Shown piece by piece: positions 48,714-61,700 of a stretch of DNA of 64,000 bases (position 1 is its first letter; every line of letters starts with the position of its first letter). The position numbers and the translations under genes are program-made. The stretch is from Rhabditophanes sp. KR3021 (Eukaryota; Nematoda; Chromadorea; Rhabditida; Alloionematidae), in assembly GCA_963281155.1 (NCBI GenBank), contig CAUJLY010000006.1:6820001-6884000 (forward strand), given 5' to 3'. Below the pieces are notes generated by a model. That model was not told where the DNA came from and made no database searches. It saw only the letters and a list, made by a program, of their open reading frames with translations.

Positions 48714-51700
48714 AATAACGATCAGTGTTGGTTCTAAGCTGCAGATTAATAATATGAAAAGTCCTTGTATAGTCTGAGATCCACAATAAACTCCAATATT
48801 TAAGCAGATAATCTTCCAAATATAAATATTAGATCAAGACTAGAAAATAATATTTAGAACAAGAAAGAAATAATAGTTTGCCGAGAATCGTTACAGTAGA
48901 CACAAAAGGCCTAAATGAAAGAAAGATAAAAAGATGTTACTAATAAAGTGTCATAAAAAGGCATAACACATATTTTGAGACAACTGCTCAAGAAATCTCG
49001 TTGAACGTCAAAATTAAAAAGTTTTGGACTGTCCTATGATAAGTGTAAATAAAAAAAGGTAGGAAGGTGGGATTTGGATAAATAATATGTATCTTATGCT
49101 ATCAAATATTATTAATTCCATGAAGTAAAATAAAACTGTTTAATAAAATATTGGCGTTTTCCCTTTACACATATTATACCAAATAGTATTTAAAAGGTGG
49201 AAGAATAGAATACTAATTTTGATAATTAAATTTTGTATGTCTTGGAATAATACCAGATGAGAATACTTTAGAATACTTTAATCTTGAAGGCATGGGTGGA
49301 AGTAATGGAAAGTGTAGGCGAAACTATAATTAAATGAACAAGGAGGATGGTACGGCTATTTGACTTTCAGTTTTGTCATACTAATTTGCATTAATATGAT
49401 GTGTATCATGCGTTTGAATACTGTTTGAGTTAATTATAAAAAATAACCTAGGTAATAGCAACTTATGTGGGGTAGTATCAATTTTTAATCGAAAACGCCT
49501 AAGCAAAAGTTGTGCAAAAGTGTTAGTAAAAAAGTATCGAGACGTTGAAGCATATTTTTTTGCAGTTTGGACAACAAATCGGAATGTTGTGTCAAGAAGG
49601 GTTTGATGGCAGGTGGCGCAATTAACTTTAATTTTCAAGAACCTTGGTATATTTATTAAATATTTTTAATTTGTGCGATGCAAAGTTTATAGTTGTGACA
49701 TTGCCAGACTCAGACAAATCAAACGTATACTAGAATATTATAATTTTAAATTAATTACTGTCTAGATTTAATTTGAAGTTTAAAAGTGATGTGGCTAAAT
49801 ATAAGTAAGTGATCTAAAGAACGTGCCGTGCTAGAAAGTTTTTAAGACCTCAAAGATGACTAAGTGATGCAAAGGTGTTTATAGCAATGTCATTAATTAA
49901 ATTAAATAGGATGGATCAGAACCTTTGAAGATCAAATTATTTTAAATAAAAATTGAAAGAAACTTGAAAGAAACTTGGTGTTGCATTTACTTTGAGTTTA
50001 TTTGTAAAATGAGGCAAAGTATAAATATTAAAATTAGTATAAACATTTCATTATCGTGTCTTTAAAAGGGTGACGTTGATTTTGTACAATTTAAAAAAAC
50101 GAAACTCCTCATGATAATGCATTTCCACGCCCACTATAATTGCTGAATTGTTTATATTTTTTAACTTTTTCATTGCGGTGGTAATCTTATCAATGTTTTA
50201 ATCATAAATTAACATATCATCATTTAATGTACAAAAAGTGTCTACACTTATTTGGTGGTGATGATGTAATAAATAGTTTATCTTCCTTGTTTGAAATGAT
50301 GTTTAAATGAATAAAGCATTGCGTGAATATAAAAAAGTATAATTAATCTCAATCAAACTGCAGAGGGCTTTCTATTTAGTATTGGTATCTTTTGCAAGTA
50401 TGGCAATGTACACATCACTAGTGATAATCCAAAAAACTCAAACTTTACCCAAATTAAGTCAATTAATAGTTAAAAGATGTAGCAATACGTAAATTGGCTC
50501 ATAATTTTTTGCCTTATAAACCATTAATGATGCACACATAAAATTCTAGTTTATTATGAATCTTTTTCAATAAATATAAATGCATGCGAATAAATCTCTA
50601 TAATACAGATAATATTAAATTAATGGCAAATTTATAATAAAATAAAGCCATTTAATAATGAAGATTCAACTACTTAGAGCAATGATGAAAATAAAGCGAA
50701 AAATATGTTGTTACTCAAAATATGGCCAGGTTTTTTGTAATTTACACAATTAAGTCTAAAGAAAAAGTTTTAAGATGTCGTATATGATATTGTTTGATTA
50801 TCAATAAGGTAAATTAGCACAACAATAATATTTCAAATTGAATCAAAGTAAATAAATAAGAGAAGAATGTGTGAAGTTTATGTGCGTAAGCATATTATGA
50901 GTTCTTTAGTAAAGAAGATAATATACAAGGCTTAGAATTTGATTTCAAATAAAAGTTTGATTAAAAGCATATATAATAAATTTTTAATGAATGTGGGCAG
51001 AGTCTATTAAGAAACCCTCATTGTATTTGATAATATAGAAAGTCTAATTCATATAATCCACGAACATACTATTTTATCAGTATCCAAAAGGCCAAATGTG
51101 TGGAGCTCATCCATATTAACACCGATAGTTCTTAAATATAGCAATACTTTTAAAATTTCAACTGTTAATTCTGTACCATATAATTTGAAAAAATTATCTG
51201 AACGAAGTATTTAAAATCTCATTATTATGGAATTCTTTCTATACCACAGTTTTTGTTCCTTAAAACTTGCCTTTTCATTGAAACGGGAACTTTTTAACAT
51301 AAATAACATCAATTATATATTTTTGAGTAATTTAATGGAATCTACAAACATATAAAATATATTTATGAATGAAAAACTCCAAAATGGTTTAAACATAAAT
51401 AGAATTATATTTAAAAGTACAATACGTCAAAATATTATCACTGGATATGTGAATATAATATATTATAAGAGTTGAATACAAAAATTAAGATTATTTTAAT
51501 TTAAAATTGTTAATTAGTGTATAGATATGTGAAGAATATTTGGCATAATTTATTCAAAACATGGGTCTTTGTGGAAACAAAAAAGAGGAAAATATCATGA
51601 TAAGTGTTTATAATTTTATGAAAGAAACATTAAAAGGAAAATGTACAAAAATTGTATGAAATTGTTTGAGACAACATTAATATTATGATACAGATACATA

Positions 51701-51760
51701 TATACTTATTTGTGGTTGAACATTGGTGGCACATTTGTGGATGTTAGCTTTATAATTTTG
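48714..51760. other. 3-kb spacer, no gene seen
   Basis: Upstream of the cytokine gene and downstream of the kinase gene (both minus). A minus-strand frame at 49381-49638 contains CATC, and an overlapping shifted frame contains CCPNC. No splice signals connect them, so they are not called. The rest is AT-rich. Confidence 0.4.
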
Positions 51761-54700
51761 TTATGAATTAGATTGATATGAGGCTTTTTCAATCGAAAGC
51801 CATTTGTTTTTAATGTTTTTGACATTACAAAGATCAACTTTAGAAAGACCGCGGCATGCATTTAAAGCATCAATGTCTGACGGTAATGAACGTACTGAAT
51901 CGGAAGTGTCGCCAAAAAGGGAGTTGGGAGATTTGGAACGTCTATTTGAAAGACGACTTTCAAGTCTTTTTTTCAGCAATTCAAAACTAAATGGTTCCTC
52001 ATCAATGCGTGGGCTTGAATTTGCAGAAATATCCTTAGTTAAATTAGAAGTATCTGGCCGATTCGTCTGTAAAGAAATTAGTGGAATGTTTTTTGGTTTG
52101 GTAACAGGTGTAAGCGAAATTAAATTAGTTTCAATTTTATTCAGTTTCACAGATTCACTCTTTTTGACTTTAATGATTTTCTTTTTTAGAGGCTGAATAA
52201 CCGTGGATGTATCGTCTTTAGTTACCTTGGCACAATTTGCGCCTATTTTCTTTAATAAACACGTTTCGCCCATTTGTGGCTGTTGCCCAACATCTTCCTT
52301 TTTGCCTACGCTCAGACTGCTTTTTTCAATAATGGTGATGGTAGCATTTTCAAGTTGTTTCCCAGCTTTTTCAGATAAATGTAAATTAGTAACAGATGTT
52401 GTTTTCTTTTTTAAATTAATTTCTTTTTTCTTTAAAATACCAGTAGATTCCAATTCTTTTGTGGAAATTTCTTTGATTGCAGATAAAGGGGATAATTGTA
52501 TTATTTGTACATCATTCTTTTTGTCTTTATGCTTACTATCATCGCCCAAACTCGAGGAAGCCTTAAGAGTGGGGTCGGTACTAGAACAACAATTTAAGAA
52601 TGATTGGGGTGCTATGGAATCCAATTTTGGAATTTCTTTTAATTTGCAATATTTCACATCATCAGGCCGTGAAGCAGCCACATTGACAGAAGAAATCTTT
52701 GCCATATAACTTTCTTTGGCACTTGTATTATTATTCTTAATAGCATCAATTTTTGCAATTGACATCCGTAACTTTAATTCAGAAGCAATACTATTACTTT
52801 GTGTATTTGATGTATGAGAAAGGGATGAACTTTGGAGTTGAGCTATTTTGTCTGCAAGAGAAGAAGATGCCTTTATAGATGACGATGATATTAATTTAGT
52901 CTCATTAAATGATGGTTTTTTCTTAAGTGACGATGATGGTATAGTTTCTTCATTTAATAATAATCTATGAGCTTTTTCAGTTGGAGTTGCATTTGTTGGT
53001 AAAGGGCAATGTGTTTCATTTCCGACAATACTTGTCTCTGGCTTCTTCAATTTAAAGTTATGAATGCCATTTGGAATGACAACTCTTTCACTAACCAATT
53101 TATCGCTACCTTTTTTGCCAGGGTTTAAAATCTTGGGGAACGGCATGTCAATATTTTTAATTGCATCAATAGAACCATCTTCCTTTTTAATTGTACCAGA
53201 AAAAGTGGAGATTTTTTCCTTTTCCGCAAGCGATATTTTAATTGTATTGGCGGATTTTTTGACAGTTGTTCTAATTACTTGTGTCTCTATCTTGTCATCC
53301 TTTGGTTCAATGATGTTTGAAAGAGTTTCACTTTTAATACATTCTAGTTTAACAGGAACCAAAGTTGTAGTCAATTCATCTTTTTTCAATATAACTGGAG
53401 ATTTTTTACGAATAGCACAGCGCGAATCTTTGAAACGGATACTTTTATCGTCAATAACAATTTTTGTCGTTTGTTTATCTAGAGTTATAAAAATGAATTA
53501 TTAGTTTAAAATGATTTTTTTAATTGAAACAAAGTTTAAAAATAGATTATTTGCAGGGTTTGATTAATATTCAAATCATATGTGAAAATAGTTTTAAATT
53601 TTTGAAAATATCCCTTGATACTAATCATGTTAAAGATGGAAATATATTTACCTTCTGCTGGAGGATTAGTCACAGCTAATAAACTGGCGGCAGTTATAAT
53701 AGGTGGAATGTTTTTCTTCTTAACACGTATTGAGTTCTTTTTAACAACAGAAGTGGTATCGGAAATTAATTTGTTGTTGTTGTTTTCAAGAGGATCTTTG
53801 ATACTTAAATTTGAATTGGAAGTTATTAACGATTCTTCAGAAATCTTGTTTTCCTTTAGTGAACCACTGTTTTTTTGCCCTTCTACGATATTATTTGCCG
53901 CAATTGCTGGAATACTTTTTTTAGCTTTACTTTCAATTATTAATTTTTCGCTTTTGCTTTCACAATCTAATCTTTGTTCTTCCTTACAAATTTTTAATCT
54001 TTTGGATTCTGTAATTTTTGCAAGCTTTGGTTTGTCATTTTCCGTAATAATTTTATTACTAAGAGATTGAGAGAGATCTCTGCGCTTTAATTTCGTAGTT
54101 TCTATCTTAAGCAATGTTGATAAATTAGGACCACTATGACTACTACAACCATCGTTTTGGGGTTCTATCATTTTCCCTTCATTCTTGGATTTCCTTGCAG
54201 CGTTTAACAAATTTTTTGCATACTTAATTCCATTTTCATTTTTTTTCAATTGCATCGTTGACAACATTTTCAAAATTTGATTTATGAATAATACACCAAA
54301 AACAACTCTCTAAATTAAATCAATAATTAAAATAGTTCAACATCAAATTTAGTAGATTTGAAGAAGTTTTCATAAAACTCGGTAATGCGTGAAGTATGTC
54401 GCAACCAATAACAAACTCAATATTACATTAACAACATAAACTTACTCTAAACTTGATGTTCTTGACATATTTTTTAAGTTTTTCTTTGTCAATTGAATGA
54501 TCACCCGATACAACGTTTTTAGTTAAAACAATTGGGTTATGTGCACGTTCGAGACCTTTAACCAGCCAAGGATGTTGTAAACAATCAGATGGAAGCATTC
54601 GATCTTCTTTTTTGAGTATTAATAACTTGGAAATAAAATCTCTAGCATCAGCTGAAATTTCATTATCATCAAATTCTTCACAAAAACTCCATTGTCCTTT

Positions 54701-55593
54701 TTCGACTTTGTTATAAGTTATGGCAATATTTGCACCCAAAAAAGGAGATTGCCCAGATAAGAGGATGTAAGTAATAACACCAACAGACCAAGTATCTGAG
54801 TGAAAATCTAACGGTTCATATTTGATAACTTCAGGTGCCGCAAATTCAGGTGTTCCAGCCATAAATAACAAATCTTGCTCCCCATCATAATGCTGAGCCA
54901 AACCAAAATCAATAAGCTTAATTTGATTTGATTGCTGTGATACGCACATAATATTTTCAGGCTTGAGATCTAAATGAATAAATTTGTTTCTATGAATATA
55001 TCTGATAGCTTCACAAATTTGGAATGTAATCATGGCTACGGCAAGTTCTGTCAAAATATACGTTTCATCTACCACCCGATCAAAAAGCTCACCACCTTCA
55101 ACACTATAATAGGATTAGATAAATTAACAAATGAATGACATACATCTCCATAATTAAAATAACTTCTCTTTCCAACTTTTGTTCTATATAAAAAGCATCA
55201 TAGATTTGTGCTATGCATTTGTGTCTCATCTTTGTCATTATATCTATCTGCAAGACAAAAAATACAATTAAACAAACAAAAAAATCAAAAGCTAACCTCA
55301 TTCTCGACTTGTTTAAGATCACTATCACGCTTGATTTTGATACATTTAGCAGCCAAATTCAATAGCGATTTTTTTTCTACACATCTGAACACTCGTCCGA
55401 ATTTCCCTTCACCCAGCGGCTCTTGAAATGTATAGCTTTCTGAAATTTTTTGCTTTTTATTTAATGAAATACTTTCTCTGAAGGCAAATGGTGGTACCCA
55501 TTCTTCTGAGTAATGATCAACTTCATCAACCACAATAATTTCTTCCCCATTTAAAGAAGTGATCGAAGATGAATTACTTTTGCTTATAACCAT
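51761..55593 (-). CDS. Myosin light-chain-kinase-like Ser/Thr kinase with long disordered tail
   Basis: Five exons (55593-55297, 55247-55144, 55103-54446, 54309-53652, 53478-51761) give 1144 aa. The kinase domain (about 54-310) has GEGKFG, K83 (AAKC), HLDLKPEN (D179), DFG (D199) and the MLCK/titin-type strings TPEFAAPEV, SDTWSVGVITYILLSG and CLQHPWL. A pseudosubstrate/calmodulin-binding helix follows over the exon 3/4 junction (LKKYVKNIKF then RRVVFGVLF, ILKMLSTM), matching MKKYMARRKW...LSSM of MLCKs. The remaining roughly 770 residues are Lys/Ser/Ile-rich and disordered until a conserved-looking end (LPSDIDALNACRGLSKVDLC). There are no Ig or FN3 domains, unlike classical MLCK or titin-like kinases. 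Likely role: Ca2+/calmodulin-activated phosphorylation of myosin light chain in muscle or cortex. Confidence 0.83.
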
Positions 55594-57594
55594 ACTAGTT
55601 TGGACAAAATAAAATATGTAGCGTTTATTTTTTGTTAGCTGTTCTTCAAATCAACACGAATACGTGTGAGAAGGGCAAGCTTCAAATAGAAAATGTTGTT
55701 TTAGTACAATGAATAAATCTAAATCTAAATCTAAAAATTATGATTCATAATTAAAAACAAAAAATGAACAAATGTAAGGGCGGAAATGTAATAAATATGT
55801 TTTATTAGACATCATCATAGCATCATAAATAATATTATATGTCCTTCCAGGACTTTGAAACGCACTTTCCTTTATGATTGGGACAAATGAGTAAAAATGG
55901 TGACAATATGAAATGTCACAATAAATAAATTAATATTTTAATGGTAAATGGAAACGATTTTAAACAGGTCTCAAAAGTTATCTATATTACTTGTATTTTT
56001 GAACACGCTTGATTATCTTAAAATAGTTATAATGTTGCTCTCATAACTACAAAACTTTTCTCTTGAATAATTTTGTGATAACGTCCTAGACTTTAAAGAT
56101 AATAATAAATAGAAAATGAGGTAGTAAAGCTCTCGAAAGTCAATAAACCAAGACTTCACCAGCCGCACACATTCTTAAATGATGTGTATATTGAGAAAAG
56201 CAAAGACATAGACTAAATTTTTTGTTGATCAGAGTAAAAGATGTTGTCTTGTGCTATTATAATAATCATTATCCATTTGATTTGAAATGTCTAATCTCTC
56301 TGGCCAATCATTAATAAATTTTATCCTACAGCCTAAAAAAGCTCTGAGCTATTTTTTATCTCTGACATCATCTATTTTCTGATAGCTCATTAAAGTTCAA
56401 AATAAGCATCTAATAAAATTAAATGAGATTAATTGAGCATCATAAAAAACATTCACAATGATTTATAAGCCAATGAATATTTAATTTCAAGAAAAAAATT
56501 AGTTATAATAGACGTTTCAATGTTAGGCACTAAATTAGTGTGAACAGTTGTTGATGATTAAGGCTATTGTTTTAAATAATTTTTAGGATAATAAAAAGTT
56601 TTGTCGTTTGAAGTGCTTTTAAATGATACTTTGAAAAAATAAATATCATTGGAATGTGATATTACTGAATTCAAGTCAATATAGAATGAAGATAAGAGCT
56701 ATAAAGAATGCTATTTGTTTTAGATAAAAAGAAATCATTGATTCATTATTAAAAGCATTGTTGTATGCTTAAGGATGTTTCATATCAATTTATTTGATAT
56801 TATGTTTTAAAGATATGTGAATAGTAAATGTTTTGCTTTGTAATAATAGGGAAAGCGTTGGTGGTTTCCACAAAATAAAGGCCTATCATTTTTAAATAAT
56901 CGTGTTTGACTCACGTGTAAACTAAAACATTTTTGATTATTTGCAATGTTTTAGGACGGAAAATATATGTATTATTATTTATTTTAGTTTAACTTTTTTC
57001 ATTAAGCATTAATCTGCTTGCTTAGAATAAATTAAATGAACCGTGATAATAAATAAATATTTTTTAAAAATAAAAAATGAACTGCAAAGATGATTATAGA
57101 GATTAATATAAATAAATATACACATTAGCATGGTAAAATAATAACTTGATCATTCATATTTACTGATGTACTATGTATTGTGTTTGCTTGATTGAAAAAA
57201 CCAAATCATAATACAAAGACTGCCGTTTTGGATTATAAATAATGGTCATACATTTGTATTTTAAGCCTCTTATAATGTTATCCTTTAGACAGCAAAATCA
57301 CGTTTACCTGATTATAGTCTTTAATGAAAATCAAAATGTAGCACGCTATAAACTTATCAAAAAGACATGATACACCAAAAAATGATATTTGTTTTGGCAA
57401 TTTCTTGTGGCACATTAAATAAAAACAACTATATTTGATTATAAAAATTTCAGATCAAACAAAAACAACTTTTACTCAATTTTATTTATGCAAATGAATG
57501 ACTAAAGTAATTCCATAGGCAAAAATCAAACATACATATTATACTTTTACTAAAATATATTTTATTTTCGATTTCTGCATTAATTAAATGTAGG
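55594..57594. other. 2-kb spacer, no gene seen
   Basis: Holds the promoter of the kinase gene and the 3' end of the coiled-coil gene. A short TAAATC/CTAAAT triple repeat at about 55713-55735 is too small to matter. No other feature. Confidence 0.4.
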
Positions 57595-60500
57595 TTATTT
57601 TTTCTTGACACCTATTTGGCTCTCAATATTATTTTTTAAAATATTCATTGTTTCAGCTAATTTCTTAACTGCTGCTTTGCACTCAGATACTTCAGTTCTT
57701 AGACCATCTACATCTTCCTTAACATCATCCACTAATTCACTTATCTTTTTACCTCCACTTTTTTCTCTGGCAACCATTTGAGTATAAACATCTTGTAATT
57801 CTTTAATAGCCAAAAATCTTTCCTCTTCTTCTTGTGATACGCGTTCCCCAAGTATTTTCAATGCATTTTTTACTTTAATCGACATTTCTTCCATCTAAAA
57901 TACCGAATATTTTTACGAGCCAAAGATTCTAAACCTTCATAAGTAAGCGACACACCCTCCATATCCCTTCATTTTAATGGCAAAATGTGTCTCAAACCAT
58001 ATGTTTCATGTCCTTTAAAATGTAATCTTATTCAGCATTGATACACGGAGTTATCACGGTTATTCCAAAAATACTTTTATACTTTGAATTATCATTTATT
58101 TTATGTAAATAATGAGCTTTTACACAAACAAAATCCCTATTGTATAGTGTTATTGTCAAAACCATATTAGTATCATCCTGATTCAATGCCAAAATGCTAG
58201 AATCAACAAGAAAGGCTTCAAATTGAGTCAGCATGCTTAGATGGATGTTCAATTTTGAAACTCAATATTCGATAGTACTGCCTAAATTGGGATTCATCAA
58301 TCACCTTCAGGTTGTGACACCTGAACATACACATGCGATTGGTATGCTCCTATTGAATAATGAGACTATCTGTAAGTTAATTCAAACGAGAAGTCAATCT
58401 CTCTAAGGCTCAATTTTAAAGATGTTTAAAAAGTTAAATCATAAGTCTTAGAAGATAAGAAACTTTCAGCAGCTAATGGGACATAATTATGGAATTCGGC
58501 TACATTTTGCTAAGAAACAACTAGAGTTGCACAAAAAAGACGCCCACTTTTTGAAAACATTTTCTTTAGTGATAAGTCCAGTGCATCTTTCATCTGAAAG
58601 AATTAACAAAAAGATCGAACTCGTTCAAGGGTTAGGAATAAGCAAAGATTATTTGAAAAGCCCCCTTTCTGCTAGAGTATAATTATGGGCTGGATTAAGC
58701 AGAAATAAACTCATCGGCTATTAATTTTTTATAAAAATTTAGAGTAAAAAAATTATCTTGGAATAACGGTCATAACTCCGTTAGTGGATTCCCAATAAAT
58801 TTACATGTTTAAGATCATGAAAGTTTTGGCATTGATACATGTTTTAACACTAAAATGGGTGGATTTGAGAATAAATGGCATATTTATAAAGGCTTTAGAA
58901 TCTTTGGGTTTCATAAAAATACTCGGTACTATAATATAATAACATTTTCAAAAATAGACATACATTTCCGGGAATTTCGTCGTCTAACCTTTCCTTCATT
59001 TGCTTGTGAGCTGTTTCCATATCATTCATCATCCCACTGACATTAGCCATCTGTCTTTGTAAATCAATCACACGAGGATCATTTAAACCCACACTATTAA
59101 ACTTATGATTTAGTTCTTTTCTAAAATTACTCATCATTGTTTGCATGTTAAGAACTTTTTCTTCAATGGTTAAAGACAATTGATAGGTCAACTTAGATTT
59201 TTCATTTATTATATTAGTCAGCTCATGCCTCATTTTATCCAAGTCCATTTCTGCATCTTGTTTTTTGGAATTTGCACTTGTAGCAGTTGTCATAGCTTTA
59301 GCAGTCCCTTCTTTTATTGCATTCAATTCAGTAGTTTGATTTGTTATATAATCTTTTAACGATTCTTCCAATTTGTTAATTTTTTTAAGAATTAGATTTT
59401 CGTGATTAGATCTAGCTTTGTTAGATATATCCAACTCCTTATTTAAATTAAAACTTTCTTTATTTAGAAATCTTAGAGACGTTTCCATTGCTTTCAATTC
59501 TTGCTTATACTTGATGTCCATTGCTTTAATTGCGTTGTTTGTCTTTGAAGTCATCTCTCCTAGCTAAAGCTAAATATATAAGGTTTTAAACATTCTGACT
59601 TACACTTCCTGGTATTTCGCTTTCCAACTTTTCATGAAGTTTAGCTTGGGAGGATTCTACTTGTTTGATCATGACTTCAAATGAATTCATTTGATTTTTT
59701 ATGTCATCGTTGCTCGTATTTTTGTCAAAATCCTTTCTAAACTCTTCAAGCTTTAATTGGATATTTAATATCTTATCTTCAACAATAAGCATTCCTTGAT
59801 ATGAAAGTTTTTCTTTTTCATTTACTATATCGATAAGTTCCTGCTTGATGGCATCGTGGGTCAATGAATCATTTTTATTTGAATTTTTTGAAGTACGAAG
59901 ACTGTCCCTACTTTTGGGTCTTTTGGAAGCAGCTTCCTCAAGTTTTTTTGTTTTTTCCATGTTTTCTTTAACTGACTTAATGTAGTCATTAACATGTGAA
60001 TCCAATGAATTAATCTTTTTCAGCATTGCATCTTCATGTTTTTTTCTAATGCCCGAATTGTCATTAACTTCCTCACTATTTTTATTTAGGTTTTTCTCAA
60101 CTTTCGCCAAAGATCTTTCAATGTTTACTATCTTTTCTTCTGTATTAGTCCTTAGTGAGTTTAAAGTATTTGTTAAAGTATTATGATCAGCATTGTTATC
60201 ACTTTTTAGTCCACTGACTTTACGATCAATGAATAACTTAATATTTTTCTCATAGATTAATATATCGTTAGCTGTCTTATCGGCCTTGTCAATAAGTTTA
60301 TTCTCAGTAGTCAACAAATTACTCATTAATTCTTTTTTAAGAGCTTTTATTTCATTACCACTCGCATTTGATATCATTTTTTTATCCTTTTCCAAATTTT
60401 TAAAGTTTTGGTCTAATTCTTGCATAGCCTTATCAATCTCCCTAAACTCAACATTCATAGCAATCATTTTGGAGCTCATATTTTTATTTTGACTTTGAAC

Positions 60501-61143
60501 ATCACTTAAAATCGTATTAATTGTACTTTTATCCACTGCTGCTTGACTTTTAACATGTTCTTGCAGGCGATTGTATGCCTCTACATGTGTTTGTCTAAAT
60601 TTGTCTCTTTCCGAAATTTCTTTTTCCAAACTTTTTGTTAAGTTGCTAACTTGAGATTGGATAGTTTTGACTTTGGTATCAACTTGCTTGATTCGATGAA
60701 TTGTATCGTGAGAAGAAAGTTCTTGATCATGTTTAATTACAACCATTTTTAAGTTATTCATGTCACTTTGTTGAATTGATTGCTAAAAAATGTAACTTAT
60801 TTTACAAATTTTAAACATTACCTTAGTCTCAACATTAGTTAAATTACGTTGAAAATCAAACAAAGCTAGGGCCATAGTTGTGTCATCAGCATTAATGCCA
60901 TTTGCCTTTTTATTTCCTGATAAACGTTGCTGAAAATCATAAACAGATGAAGGCTCACTTCTGTAAACAAACTCATTCGGAGCAGAAGATTCTCCTTGGC
61001 GAATTTTAGTTGATCCAAGATTGGTTTTTGATTGTGAAAGACTAAAATTATTCTATTAACTATATAGTTTCAAAAACTTACTTTCTACCCAAAATGATAT
61101 GCTTAGCACTGTCTTGTACATTATTTTTTCTCTTGGAAGCCAT
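57595..61143 (-). CDS. Coiled-coil protein made of repeated exon-sized modules
   Basis: Five exons (61143-61082, 61041-60822, 60782-59604, 59563-58964, 57894-57595) give 786 aa, nearly all predicted coiled coil after a short basic, Ser-rich head. Exons 3 and 4 end in homologous blocks: ELIDIVNEKEKLSYQ..EDKILNIQ..FRKDF..LESEIPGS and ELTNIINEKSKLTYQ..EEKVLNMQ..FRKEL..LDDEIPGN. Exons 4 and 5 begin alike (LGEMTSKTNNAIKAMD and MEEMSIKVKNALKIL). So modules were duplicated exon by exon, with all intervening introns in phase 0. The layout recalls FAM81-type coiled-coil proteins, but I cannot confirm the family. A cytoskeletal, ciliary or scaffold role is plausible. The last intron (1.07 kb) is unusually long. 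Confidence 0.7.
57895..58963 (-). other. Long intron with possible remnant frames
   Basis: The last intron of the coiled-coil gene is 1.07 kb where others in the gene are about 40. Inside lie a 74-codon minus-strand frame (58028-58252) and a 68-codon plus-strand frame (58476-58682) with non-repetitive, gene-like composition (for example HKKDAHFLKTFSLVISPVH). Neither is recognised. They may be decayed remains of an inserted gene or mobile element. No terminal repeats were found by eye. Confidence 0.35.
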
Positions 61144-61700
61144 CCTCGAAAATAAATATTTAAAAATAAAATGAATTTATTTAAACAACATTTGCCTTAT
61201 TATTTTTCGTTTCCATGATCATCAATGGTTGCCAATGACTCCGTTATACACAATATTTGAAAAAATATTTTATGATAGAAACTCATTATGTTTGAACATT
61301 TATATGCTGAAGTTGCATTAAAAAATGCATTTTTAAAAGTTAATTGAAATGGGATTTATGAATTAAGTGAGTCTATGTTGATCCATTGACTTTTCGATAC
61401 TTATTTGGAGAATATACTTTTCTCACTTAAAGCTAGATACCTGTTCGACCTTATATCAATATTGAAAAACAATTATTAAATGCCAAAAAAGATATAGCTT
61501 ACATTTTACAAAAAGCAATGCATCTGGGGTTTTTGGGCATTACATCACTTCTTTATCTAGATAATGCTATTTGTAAAGAAATATATTTGATTCAATAACT
61601 ATTATTCATGGAAAGGGAACATTGTATAAATTGGTATTTGAGCAACTCATGCACGAGTTAAGTTCAAAAACACTTGTTAAACCGATGTACACTAGCCCTG
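61144..61700. other. Intergenic, no gene seen
   Basis: Divergent spacer between the coiled-coil gene (-) and the LRR fragment (+), AT-rich, with no feature supported. Confidence 0.4.

Noticed and set aside
49381..49638. Possible zinc-ribbon gene on the minus strand (CATC in one frame, CCPNC in the next)
   Set aside because: The two cysteine pairs are in different overlapping frames with no room for an intron, and no conserved context; it would need a frameshift to make one finger.
51804..54070. Several long plus-strand frames opposite the kinase tail
   Set aside because: They are antisense shadows of a Lys/Ser-rich coding region; the opposite-strand product is hydrophobic Phe/Leu-rich as expected of such shadows.
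55713..55735. Short CTAAAT tandem repeat
   Set aside because: Only about three copies, within background expectation for this base composition.
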